From: Planctomycetia bacterium
GTDB taxonomy: Bacteria; Planctomycetota; Planctomycetia; Pirellulales; UBA1268
NCBI GenBank assembly: GCA_009919445.1
Contig: RGBY01000063.1
Span: 1 to 11,408 of the forward strand
DNA: 11,408 nt
Direction of reading: 5' to 3'
Shown: positions 1 to 6,746 of the stretch, in pieces
Position numbering within the stretch: position 1 is the stretch's first letter
Layout of the letters: the number at the start of each line of letters is the position of its first letter
Made by a program: the position numbers and the translations under genes
Notes under the pieces: model-generated
What the model was told of the DNA's origin: nothing
What the model saw: only the letters and a program-made list of their open reading frames with translations
Database searches by the model: none

Positions 1-528
1 GCATTGCGGCAGATTGAAGTACGCATCGTCAACCGGCACCTGCACCATGCGAATCGCTCCCATGGCGCCCCCACGCCGCAATGCTTCATGCGTAAACGGA
101 CCACTCACAAGCACCATGTCGCAGCGATCGGCTGTCTCAGGCCAGTTATTCTGTGGGTTGCCATCGAAGGCGTGGTTGGGGACATCTGGGTACTCCCACG
201 CCGGTACGGCCAGATTGACAGCCCGCGTGGAAAGCACCACGTCCTGCAGAGGCAGGATGCTGAAATGAAGTGGCAGCTTTCCTTCGGCCAGAACGGCGTC
301 AACCATCTGCTCAAGGTCGGCCTGGGCATCCGGGACAACACGAACCTCTCCATACTGTTCAAGAAGCGGTGCATAGGCCCGCGCCACAAAGTCGTGCGAG
401 TAGCCCGGGACACCCAGATTTCGTCCCTCTGTCGACCCAGTCATATAGCAGGACAGCAGCGTGACCATTTCCTGAGTCGGGGGGCGTGGCTGATACCGGT
501 TTGGGTGTGACAAAATCTCACCAGGCAT
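1..528 (-). CDS. Glycosyltransferase, GT4-like, N-terminal part (runs off left edge)
   Basis: The reading frame is open from the ATG at 528 down to base 1, giving 176 residues with no stop, so the 3' end lies outside the window. An in-frame TAG lies six codons before the ATG, and AGGAAAGGA sits about 8 nt before it as ribosome binding site, which fixes the start. The protein begins with a polar stretch and then reads LLSCYMTGSTEGRNLG at 24-39. It continues with WEYPDVP at 111-117 and NPQNNWPETADRCDMVLV at 124-141, and PFTHEALRRGG at 144-154 precedes a VPV segment. This pattern resembles the N-terminal acceptor-binding half of GT-B fold family 4 glycosyltransferases, where a sugar is moved from a nucleotide donor to a glycan acceptor in the cytoplasm. 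The donor-binding C-terminal half is not visible, so substrate and exact family are inference. It follows the methyltransferase and sulfotransferase genes on the same strand, which suits a polysaccharide locus. Confidence 0.62.
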   Translation of the reverse strand, partial: MPGEILSHPNRYQPRPPTQEMVTLLSCYMTGSTEGRNLGVPGYSHDFVARAYAPLLEQYGEVRVVPDAQADLEQMVDAVLAEGKLPLHFSILPLQDVVLSTRAVNLAVPAWEYPDVPNHAFDGNPQNNWPETADRCDMVLVSGPFTHEALRRGGAMGAIRMVQVPVDDAYFNLPQC

Positions 529-619
529 GCGAGGAATCCTTTCCTAATGATGGGGCCAGTGGGCTGATGGTGATGGCTTCTCGTTGCTGGTCGCTCTCTG
601 ACAGCGACTGCGAAACGGA

Positions 620-1423
620 TTACTGAAACGCTCCCGGCTTGCGGGCAACAATGACCCGGCTTTTGGGCATGCACTCATCGAGTGCCCGCCGCACATGATC
701 AGCCCGTGGCGTCTTGAGGAGCTCGTGCCATGTTCGTGTCCAGAACTGAAGCAGTGGCCGTTCCGGCTCGCGGAGATCTTGATCAGCCGCCCAGAAGAGA
801 ATCCACCAGACCGCCCAGAAAAAACTCTTGGCGAGTTGGCGTTCGATGACCAGCCCATGCCGCTTGAGCAGGTCCTCCAGTTCACCGGCAGCAAAGACCC
901 GCAGGTGGTTTGGGGGCTGCCAGTAAACTGGCGGCGCAACCTGCTGCTGCACCGCCTCAGCGCGTTCATCGGGAACACTGATGAGATAGAGCGCCTCTGG
1001 CTGACCAATTCGCACCAACTCGGCAACAAATCGATCAGGCGACTCCACATGCTCCAGCACCTCCATCGCGATGACTCGTGTGGCGATGCCATCTGCCAAG
1101 GGAAGCGGATCAGTGTCGCTAACAAAGGCTCGCCACGGTGTCCGCAGGCGGGCGAACTTTTCTTCAATTCGGGTGATGACTTCGGGGCTGATGTCTGTGG
1201 CAATCACCTCAGCCTTCTGACGGGCAGCAAACATGCTCGCCCCGCCCTGGCCGCAGCCGACATCGACACAGACATCACCTTTGCTCAGTGAAAAGCCCGG
1301 TGCCAACTCGCCCGTTTTACGGTCGTACCACCCCTCTCGCTGCGAATCTTGATAGCCGCATTCAAAACAGGTTGGCGGCTGCCTGTTCGGCTGGCGAAGA
1401 AGATGACGAATGAGCGTTTGCAT
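620..1423 (-). CDS. Class I SAM-dependent methyltransferase, probably glycan-associated
   Basis: A 267-residue protein. The SAM-binding motif I is VDVGCGQGG at 53-61, followed by the acidic end of strand beta-2 in VIATDIS (D77). The LPLADGIATRVIAMEVLEHV segment at 107-126 matches the post-motif region of the Methyltransf_11/UbiE-like fold. CFECG near residue 19 gives a CxxC pair that could bind a metal. An aromatic hydrophobic stretch, FFWAVWWILFW at 201-211, is like segments I know from methyltransferases in polysaccharide clusters and may be peripheral to the membrane. The frame stays open further upstream, but I chose the ATG at 1423 because AAGGA lies 12 nt before it and a longer start would run into the sulfotransferase gene. 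It lies 82 nt after the sulfotransferase and 91 nt before the glycosyltransferase, all on one strand. The fold is secure; the methylated substrate (sugar, lipid or small molecule) is not shown by sequence. Confidence 0.85.
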   Translation of the reverse strand: MQTLIRHLLRQPNRQPPTCFECGYQDSQREGWYDRKTGELAPGFSLSKGDVCVDVGCGQGGASMFAARQKAEVIATDISPEVITRIEEKFARLRTPWRAFVSDTDPLPLADGIATRVIAMEVLEHVESPDRFVAELVRIGQPEALYLISVPDERAEAVQQQVAPPVYWQPPNHLRVFAAGELEDLLKRHGLVIERQLAKSFFWAVWWILFWAADQDLREPERPLLQFWTRTWHELLKTPRADHVRRALDECMPKSRVIVARKPGAFQ

Positions 1424-1505
1424 GGCTTTGGTCAATCCTTTGTGTTTTGTTTGAAAACCGGGACGAACGTTGTCAGAAAAAGAAGAGGATCGGGACGTTT
1501 CGGCC

Positions 1506-2360
1506 TCACGCAGCCACGGGCCACGTCCAGTAATCAGGAGGGCGTCCCGCATAGGCGAGCAACCGATCACTGTCCTCTGCCAAGACCTCCCGCAACAGGC
1601 CGATGGTTTCCGCCGGCCAGTCGATTGGCTTGGTAAAAGGCCGCCGCAGACCAAACCGGCGAATCAGCCTGCTACGAGCCCCGGGCGTCAACCGGCTCCA
1701 AAGCCCACGAAGCAGCCGCTGCCGGCGAATCAACCGCATGGTCGCGGTGTCGTATTCCTTGGCTTCACCGGTATTCTTTCGCTGCCTGACATCCACCAGC
1801 GTGATGTCGGGATCAACCCCCAGAAATCTGAAGCATTGCCGTACCGCCACCTCTGGCTGTCGAGCCAAGTCTTCCAGAAACAAAACATGAATCTGATCAT
1901 CGGGGAAGAATCGTCGGTAATGGTTGAGCAGTTCCCAGTAGCGGGTGTCCGCAATCATGTTTGGCAGTTTGCGCAGCGTCGCCGAGATATCCCGCTCTGC
2001 CGACACGCCAAAGAGATGCCCCATGTGATGCATCTGGCGATAACTTGACTCCAAACGCTTCAGCGGATGGCGGGCAATGAAGATGCACTTCAATTTTGGA
2101 AAACGAGACGCCAGTCGAATGCTCGCCACATCGCCATACTGCTTGGTCGAATACGTCGTACTGGCATCTCCACGCAGCACACCAGCGGCTAATCCCCGAT
2201 ACAAATCACCGTACCAGCGGGGGCCTTGGCTGTAGTGCTGCGCGAAATAGCCAGGCTCTTTGCGGGGTATGGCAACCCGTGGGTGTTGGCACAACAACTC
2301 ACACAACGTGGTCGTACCGCACTTGCTAAAACCGGGAATCACGAAATCGAGCGTGACCAT
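1506..2360 (-). CDS. PAPS-dependent sulfotransferase domain protein
   Basis: A 284-residue cytosolic-type sulfotransferase that would move sulfate from PAPS to a hydroxyl group, probably on a glycan. The 5'-phosphosulfate loop is PGFSKCGTTTL at 9-19, with catalytic Lys13. The 3'-phosphate binding segment is IFIARHPLKRLESSYRQ at 93-109, with Arg97 and Ser105/Ser106. A QRKNTGEAK segment near 193-201 fits the C-terminal cofactor loop of the family. There is no signal peptide or membrane segment. The start ATG at 2360 has GAGG 5 nt upstream. It is the first gene of the visible minus-strand series with the methyltransferase and glycosyltransferase. Sulfotransferases and sulfatases are abundant in marine planctomycetes, so sulfated surface polysaccharide is a reasonable but inferred role. 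The family call is firm; the acceptor is unknown. Confidence 0.9.
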   Translation of the reverse strand: MVTLDFVIPGFSKCGTTTLCELLCQHPRVAIPRKEPGYFAQHYSQGPRWYGDLYRGLAAGVLRGDASTTYSTKQYGDVASIRLASRFPKLKCIFIARHPLKRLESSYRQMHHMGHLFGVSAERDISATLRKLPNMIADTRYWELLNHYRRFFPDDQIHVLFLEDLARQPEVAVRQCFRFLGVDPDITLVDVRQRKNTGEAKEYDTATMRLIRRQRLLRGLWSRLTPGARSRLIRRFGLRRPFTKPIDWPAETIGLLREVLAEDSDRLLAYAGRPPDYWTWPVAA

Positions 2361-2443
2361 GAGAACCTCATTTCGGTGGTGATCGCCTCAAGCGACCCCC
2401 TCTCTGGTGCCTGCCACCTTAGGGGGGTTTCTCTGGTGACTCA

Positions 2444-2461
2444 AGATCGGCTTTCCGATCT
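2444..2461 (-). promoter_or_regulatory. Leader hairpin upstream of the sulfotransferase gene
   Basis: A perfect 7-bp inverted repeat AGATCGG/CCGATCT with a 4-nt loop lies about 84 nt before the sulfotransferase start codon. Read on the minus strand the loop is AAAG. No T-run follows on either strand, so it is not an intrinsic terminator. It could be an operator palindrome or part of the mRNA leader; function is unknown. Confidence 0.35.
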
Positions 2462-2888
2462 GAGGGACTTGACGATTATTCTGTTTTTTCGCCTGATTCT
2501 CGCGGTCAAACCGGTCCCGAGACCACGCCTCCCGAACCTTCGGGCGGTTTGAATAGCCCCCCCTTGCTGGACAGCCGCGATGCTTGGGGCCGGCTGGGCA
2601 GAGCGGCAGACCGGCGGCCGCTCGCCTCCCTGTTAGGCGTGGCCACAGCCAGCAGGCGGCGGTAGCGGGCCGGCTCCTTACCGCCCCGCCCGGCCGGTCA
2701 ACTGCAAGTCGTCTTCAAGCAGATCGTCTCCAAAATTTCCATCACGGCTTGCTCTTTTTTTCGGTGAGATGCTGCCGGTGAGGAACGGCCTCAAGCAGCC
2801 TCTTGCCTTGCGGTCGCTGTCGCGCATAGGAATTCATTGACGTGATTGCTGCAGGCGGCCCAGAAGTCGATCGGCGGTGAGTGCGTTA

Positions 2889-2950
2889 CGACAACACAAC
2901 TGGTGTCGGAAGACGAGTCGAAGGAACAGCCCGGTCCAGCCGGGAGGTTC
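2889..2950 (+). promoter_or_regulatory. Candidate structured 5' leader RNA of the LEPR-XLL exoprotein gene
   Basis: Two hairpins stand just before the terminator hairpin. CGACA pairs with TGTCG around 2889-2908. GAAC (2924-2927) pairs with GTTC (2947-2950), enclosing a tandem A/G mismatch and a CCCGG/CCGGG stem (2930-2934 with 2940-2944). Followed by a terminator and then a start codon, this has the order of a transcription-attenuating leader: sensing domain, then terminator, then gene. I could not match it to a known riboswitch class. The regulatory role is inference from layout. Confidence 0.35.
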
Positions 2951-2960
2951 TGCCACGCGT

Positions 2961-3015
2961 AAGCCGGCACGGGTGAATGGCCTTTGGGGCCTTCATCCGT
3001 GCCGGCTTTTTTATT
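2961..3015 (+). terminator. Strong intrinsic terminator just upstream of the exoprotein start codon
   Basis: AAGCCGGCACGG (2961-2972) pairs perfectly with CCGTGCCGGCTT (2997-3008). The stem continues through a G-T wobble, TGAA/TTCA, one bulged T and GGCC/GGCC to a 5-nt loop, about 21 pairs in all. A run of six T (3007-3012) and ATT follow, so it acts on the plus strand; no T-run follows on the minus strand. There is no plus-strand gene upstream within the window, and the exoprotein ATG is only 25 nt downstream. It therefore either ends a small RNA or attenuates the exoprotein transcript. Confidence 0.85.
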
Positions 3016-3039
3016 GCCACCAACCCAAAGGGTACCGCG

Positions 3040-6000
3040 ATGAACGTCCTCGAAAAGTTTTTCACTCCACGCTGTCACTGCACGCATCAACCGGCTCGTA
3101 CCCATCGCCACGTACGACGCCATCGCAACCATCAGCCGATGCTAGCCACAGTGGAACGACTTGAAGAACGACTGCCGCTTGCTGTGACACCAGCTGGCGT
3201 AGATCAAACCACACCAAGCACGTTTTTCATCGATTCAGGAACGGGGCTTGACTCGCAGTACACCAGCTACCAGATCACCAACGACCTGACGAATCCAGGG
3301 CCAGCAGTTGATGTCTGGGTGCGGGCAACCAACTTTGGCACCGGCACAATCGGCTTAGCAACACATGAGGATGGAATCTATCAGGTCGGCCCGCTAGACA
3401 ATGGTGAAACTGGCAATGCCTTCCTCTACTTTTCGGCGAGTGGTGCTCAGGCCGTCCCGCAGAGCTATGAATTTGAAGTCTACGACGGCAATCCAATTAT
3501 GGGCGGCACGCTGTTGTTTACGGAAACCTACTCCTACACCAGCGTCATGGAGACGCTCGAGGCAGAACCCAACAAAATCGAAAGCGTAACCATTTCTCCC
3601 GCCAGTCCTGCCGTTGGCGATATTTTGCAGATGACGGTTGTGGGGCGACTGGGAAACGGTGCTGACCGGGTTCTTTTTGCACCAGCCACCACCAGCGATT
3701 GGCTTGCCGATACCTTTGAACTGCGTAGCACAGACATCACTATTTCAGGCGTTGCCGTCACAGACAACGAGCTGTACTACAGCACGCTTCCTTCGCCATC
3801 AGTGAATCAGCAGCCATTCACGGCAGTGTATTCATTCTTGATAACTGGTCCGGCGGCCACCGCGACACAGACGTCACCATCACAATACACGCAGGACAAC
3901 GGACAAAACTGGAAGCATCATCGCCCCAGTTCAACCCCTTTCCCAGTAATTCCACCGCTTGTCTACGAATTGTCCCTCACCAAAGACGATGGGCAGACGA
4001 CCTATGCCCCTGGCACATCGACTACCTACACCATCGAACTGGTAAACACCGGGAACGCCAGCGTCAGTGATGTGACCGTGGCCGACATGCTCCCGCCCCA
4101 ACTGGCCGCTACGACTACCTGGTTTGCTAGTTACACCGATGCTTCCGGCACCCTTCCAACAACACCAACCACCGGTGACATTGCCGGTACGGTCAGCCTG
4201 GATGCCTTCACTGGCAGTGTCACCATTACGATCTCTGCTGACATTCTTTCGAGTGCCACTGGCGATCTGATTAACACCGTGACGGCGACAGCCCCTGGGG
4301 ATCCCCCGCTTTCGGCAACTGACACAAATAGCTATGCACCAATTATTGATCTCACGCTCGACAAGACCACGATCGGACCAGTCGTAGCCGGGCAGACGGT
4401 GACCTACCAGATCACGATCGGCAACCTGGGGCCAAGCGATGTCTTTGCCGCAGCCGTGACTGATCCGTTTGCCGGTGTCTTGAGCGGTGTCAGCTGGACC
4501 GCAGCCTTTACTGACGGCTCGGGCAACACCTCTGGCACCGGTGACATCAGCGAACTGATCGACCTGGCCAGTGGCGGCAGCGCCGTCTACTCCGTGACCG
4601 GCCTGCTCGCCTCATCGGCGACCGGTGATCTCATCAACACCGCAACGGTGACCAGCCCAGAGGACACCGCCACCGATACCGTCACCGACCCCATCAGCCG
4701 CGACGTCGACCTTACCCTCGACAAGCTGACCACAAGCCCGGTCGTAGCCGGGCAACTGGTGACCTACCAGATTACGGTCGCGAATATCGGCGACAGCGAC
4801 GTCTTTGCCGCGGCAGTGACCGATCCGTTTGCGGGAGTGCTCTCTGGTGTCAGCTGGACTGCAGCCTTTACCGACGGCTCGGGCAACACCTCTGGCACCG
4901 GTGACATCAGCGAACTGATCGACCTGGCAAGTGGTGGCAGCGCCGTCTACTCCGTAACCGGCCTGCTCGCCTCATCAGCGACCGGTAATCTCATCAACAC
5001 CGCAACGGTGACGAGTCCAGAGGACACCGCCACCGATACCGTCACCGACCCCATCAGCGGGGAAGTCATCCTCTTGATTGAGAAGTCGGGGGACCTCACT
5101 TATAAGGCGGGTGGGTTTGTAAACTTCACGGTAGTGGTCACGAACAACGGCCCAAGCTTTGCCAATGACGTCAATGTCTTTGATGCCCTACCAACCAACG
5201 TGGAAAACTGGAGCTGGACGGTTACGTACAGCCCCGGATCAGGCCCGTCTGACGGAAGTCCGAACTCAGCCACTGACAGTGCTCTGCCGATCGACAAGAA
5301 CGTGAACCTCGCCGTTCTTGGCACAGCCACCTTTGAGATTTCAGCCCTGACGGTTGAGGATCAGGAGGCAGACATCGTCAATGATGCACTTGCCTCGCTT
5401 CGTGAACAGGTGGTGACTGCCCGGTGGATCAGTGCCTACGATGGCCCGATCAATCCCACTCAGGACGTTGGCGGCCTGATCATCGGCACCGATGACGGCT
5501 GTAACAGCCTGCCACTGGTGCGGATACTCGACCCTCAGACCGGCGACCTCATCTCAGAGTTCCTCGCCTTTGAGCCGACCTTCAACGGTAGTGTTCGGGT
5601 TGCCTCTGGCGACCTCACGGGTGACGGCATCGCTGAGGTGGTCGTCGCCAACGGCCGGAACAGAATCGGTGAAATTCGGGTCTTTACGCCAGCGGGCGTC
5701 GAACTGACTGAGTATCGAACGATTCCCTTTGTGAATGGCTATTCCGGTGGTGTCGAGATCGCGGTGGCCGATGTTGATGGCGACGGCTTCAACGATCTGA
5801 TTGCCGGCAAATCGGTCGGGCAAGGGCGGGTCAAGGTCTTTCGGGTTGACCCCACCTTGCCCGACCCAGTCATCGACACGAAATACGCCGGCTTTGCTGC
5901 CTACAAATACCCCTACAACGCCGGCACGATGGTGGCAGCCGCCGATATTGGCACGTACCTCAATGGCGTGAAGGTATCTGATGCCCTCGACGGGAAAGCT

Positions 6001-6480
6001 GAGATTATCTCCGTGCCAAATGCCGGCAAACGGGCCCGTGTGAAGGTTGTTGATGTCACCGGCAAACCAACCGTGGTCCGCACCATGTTCGCCTTCGCCG
6101 ATACCTTCCGTGGCGGTGGCACCGTATCGGTCGGCGAATACGACGGCGATGGCGTGCTCGACATCTTTGTCGGCATGGGTGTCGGCGGCCAGTCGACGGT
6201 CGATGTCTTTAGCGGGGCAACCGGCGCGAAGCTTGCCAAAATCACCGCCTTCAGTGAGTTCGCCAAACCATCTGCCCGGGTCTTTGCCGCTGCCCTCGAT
6301 CTGGATGAGGACGGCATCATTGACAATGTTTACGGCGTCCAAGGCGCTGGCGGCAGTGGCGGGACCAATGGCGTCCTCGACTTTGATCGAATCTCTGATT
6401 CCACTGGAGTCCTGCCAAATTCCACCTTCCTTGAGCCGCCGCTTCGGATCGCCCCAATCATTCTGCGGGTACCGGGGTAA
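3040..6480 (+). CDS. Large secreted LEPR-XLL protein with DUF11 repeats and FG-GAP-like C-terminus
   Basis: A 1146-residue protein, probably exported and surface-attached or released. The start is the ATG at 3040 with AAAGGG 7 nt upstream; an in-frame ATG at 2977 lies inside the terminator hairpin and is unlikely. Residues 1-37 are rich in Arg and His and lack a classical hydrophobic signal. They lead into VERLEERLPLA (38-48), a variant of the planctomycete LEPR-XLL motif. Residues about 50-305 form beta-rich domains I cannot name. Four DUF11-type (conserved repeat, Ig-like) domains follow at about 308-435, 436-555, 556-675 and 676-810, marked by VTYQITIxNxGxSDV and DLINTATVTSP patterns. The C-terminal third has FG-GAP/VCBS-like calcium loops: GDLTGDGIAE (near 858), DVDGDGFND (near 911), EYDGDGVLD (near 1033) and DLDEDGIID (near 1087), suggesting a beta-propeller. 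An adhesin or structural role is likely but inferred. It is divergent from the glycan genes and convergent with the BBP7 gene. Confidence 0.88.
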   Translation: MNVLEKFFTPRCHCTHQPARTHRHVRRHRNHQPMLATVERLEERLPLAVTPAGVDQTTPSTFFIDSGTGLDSQYTSYQITNDLTNPGPAVDVWVRATNFGTGTIGLATHEDGIYQVGPLDNGETGNAFLYFSASGAQAVPQSYEFEVYDGNPIMGGTLLFTETYSYTSVMETLEAEPNKIESVTISPASPAVGDILQMTVVGRLGNGADRVLFAPATTSDWLADTFELRSTDITISGVAVTDNELYYSTLPSPSVNQQPFTAVYSFLITGPAATATQTSPSQYTQDNGQNWKHHRPSSTPFPVIPPLVYELSLTKDDGQTTYAPGTSTTYTIELVNTGNASVSDVTVADMLPPQLAATTTWFASYTDASGTLPTTPTTGDIAGTVSLDAFTGSVTITISADILSSATGDLINTVTATAPGDPPLSATDTNSYAPIIDLTLDKTTIGPVVAGQTVTYQITIGNLGPSDVFAAAVTDPFAGVLSGVSWTAAFTDGSGNTSGTGDISELIDLASGGSAVYSVTGLLASSATGDLINTATVTSPEDTATDTVTDPISRDVDLTLDKLTTSPVVAGQLVTYQITVANIGDSDVFAAAVTDPFAGVLSGVSWTAAFTDGSGNTSGTGDISELIDLASGGSAVYSVTGLLASSATGNLINTATVTSPEDTATDTVTDPISGEVILLIEKSGDLTYKAGGFVNFTVVVTNNGPSFANDVNVFDALPTNVENWSWTVTYSPGSGPSDGSPNSATDSALPIDKNVNLAVLGTATFEISALTVEDQEADIVNDALASLREQVVTARWISAYDGPINPTQDVGGLIIGTDDGCNSLPLVRILDPQTGDLISEFLAFEPTFNGSVRVASGDLTGDGIAEVVVANGRNRIGEIRVFTPAGVELTEYRTIPFVNGYSGGVEIAVADVDGDGFNDLIAGKSVGQGRVKVFRVDPTLPDPVIDTKYAGFAAYKYPYNAGTMVAAADIGTYLNGVKVSDALDGKAEIISVPNAGKRARVKVVDVTGKPTVVRTMFAFADTFRGGGTVSVGEYDGDGVLDIFVGMGVGGQSTVDVFSGATGAKLAKITAFSEFAKPSARVFAAALDLDEDGIIDNVYGVQGAGGSGGTNGVLDFDRISDSTGVLPNSTFLEPPLRIAPIILRVPG
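4345..5064 (+). repeat. Tandem 360-bp in-frame repeat encoding DUF11 domains 2 and 3
   Basis: Two adjacent 360-bp units (4345-4704 and 4705-5064) each encode one 120-residue DUF11-like domain. Residues 467-553 and 587-673 differ at one position only (Asp530 against Asn650). At DNA level, positions 4381-4440 differ from the next unit at 15 of 60 sites and 4441-4500 at 12 of 60. Positions 4501-4680 differ at only 8 of 180. The flanking DUF11 domains 1 and 4 are far more diverged. Confidence 0.95.
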
Positions 6481-6746
6481 ACGCTCAGTGGATCGGGTGG
6501 AAAATTCTTGTGCAGATGATGCCGAAACCGCCTGCGGATGACACAAGCCGACGGCTGCGGCGGCAGCGAACCCCGAAGAAGCCATGAGCGGAAGCGAGCG
6601 GAAAAAGTCTCCGGCCTTGCAACCTCAGCAGCCCGGCAAGGAACAATCAGCTGTCCCGATCAGATGACAGCCCAGTCCGAACCATCATCCACAGGGTCGC
6701 CAGGAGGCTCATTAGCAGCATCGTCTTTCCCTCTTGTAGGGCCCTG
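6481..6746. other. Short convergent intergenic region
   Basis: This 266-nt space lies between the 3' ends of the exoprotein and the BBP7 gene. No clear terminator is seen for the plus-strand gene. Small GC-rich inverted repeats such as GCTGC/GCAGC near 6553-6567 lack a T-run. On the minus strand a 24-residue hydrophobic frame beginning MLLMSLLATLWMM has a weak AGAGGG in front, but it is too short and isolated to call. Confidence 0.6.
6602..6641 (-). terminator. Weak possible terminator of the BBP7 gene
   Basis: On the minus strand CCTTGC (6641-6636) pairs with GCAAGG (6620-6615), and a run of five T (6606-6602) comes 8 nt after the stem. The loop is long (15 nt) and the T-run is displaced, so this is only a candidate. 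Confidence 0.3.

Larger units (their letters stand above)
2361..3039. other. 679-nt gene-free region between divergent genes, with structured leader
   Basis: No convincing protein gene was found on either strand; the short open frames have biased, low-complexity composition and no ribosome binding sites. The region holds several perfect inverted repeats. These are AGATCGG/CCGATCT (2444-2461), a small CCCGA/TCGGG hairpin (2531-2544), GGCGGTA/TACCGCC (2658-2664 with 2679-2685) inside a very GC-rich stretch at about 2570-2700, a GAAC-CCCGG/CCGGG-GTTC hairpin (2924-2950) and a strong terminator (2961-3015). It must contain the promoters of the sulfotransferase operon and of the exoprotein. TTGACG at 2470 and near 2836 on the plus strand have no good partner -10 box, so I do not call promoters. 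Confidence 0.7.

Noticed and set aside
4..510. Plus-strand open frame of 168 codons at the left edge
   Set aside because: It is the complement of the glycosyltransferase frame, which has a ribosome site and family-like motifs; the plus-strand translation is His/Arg-rich with no domain.
2452..2461. TTCCGATCT, as in a sequencing adapter end
   Set aside because: Only nine bases match, and they are one arm of a perfect palindrome; no further adapter sequence is present.
2921..2960. Resemblance to a cobalamin riboswitch B12 box (AGCCGGGAGG...TGCC)
   Set aside because: The match needs an insertion and several mismatches, and the conserved upstream core elements of the cobalamin riboswitch are absent. 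A c-di-GMP riboswitch was also considered and does not fit.
5554..6585. Long antisense open frame (343 codons) inside the exoprotein gene
   Set aside because: It mirrors the calcium-loop codons of the sense gene (GAC and GGC read backwards) and has no start context or recognisable domain.
6657..6731. 24-residue hydrophobic minus-strand frame starting MLLMSLLATLWMM
   Set aside because: It has only a weak ribosome site, is isolated, and is too short to support without conservation data.
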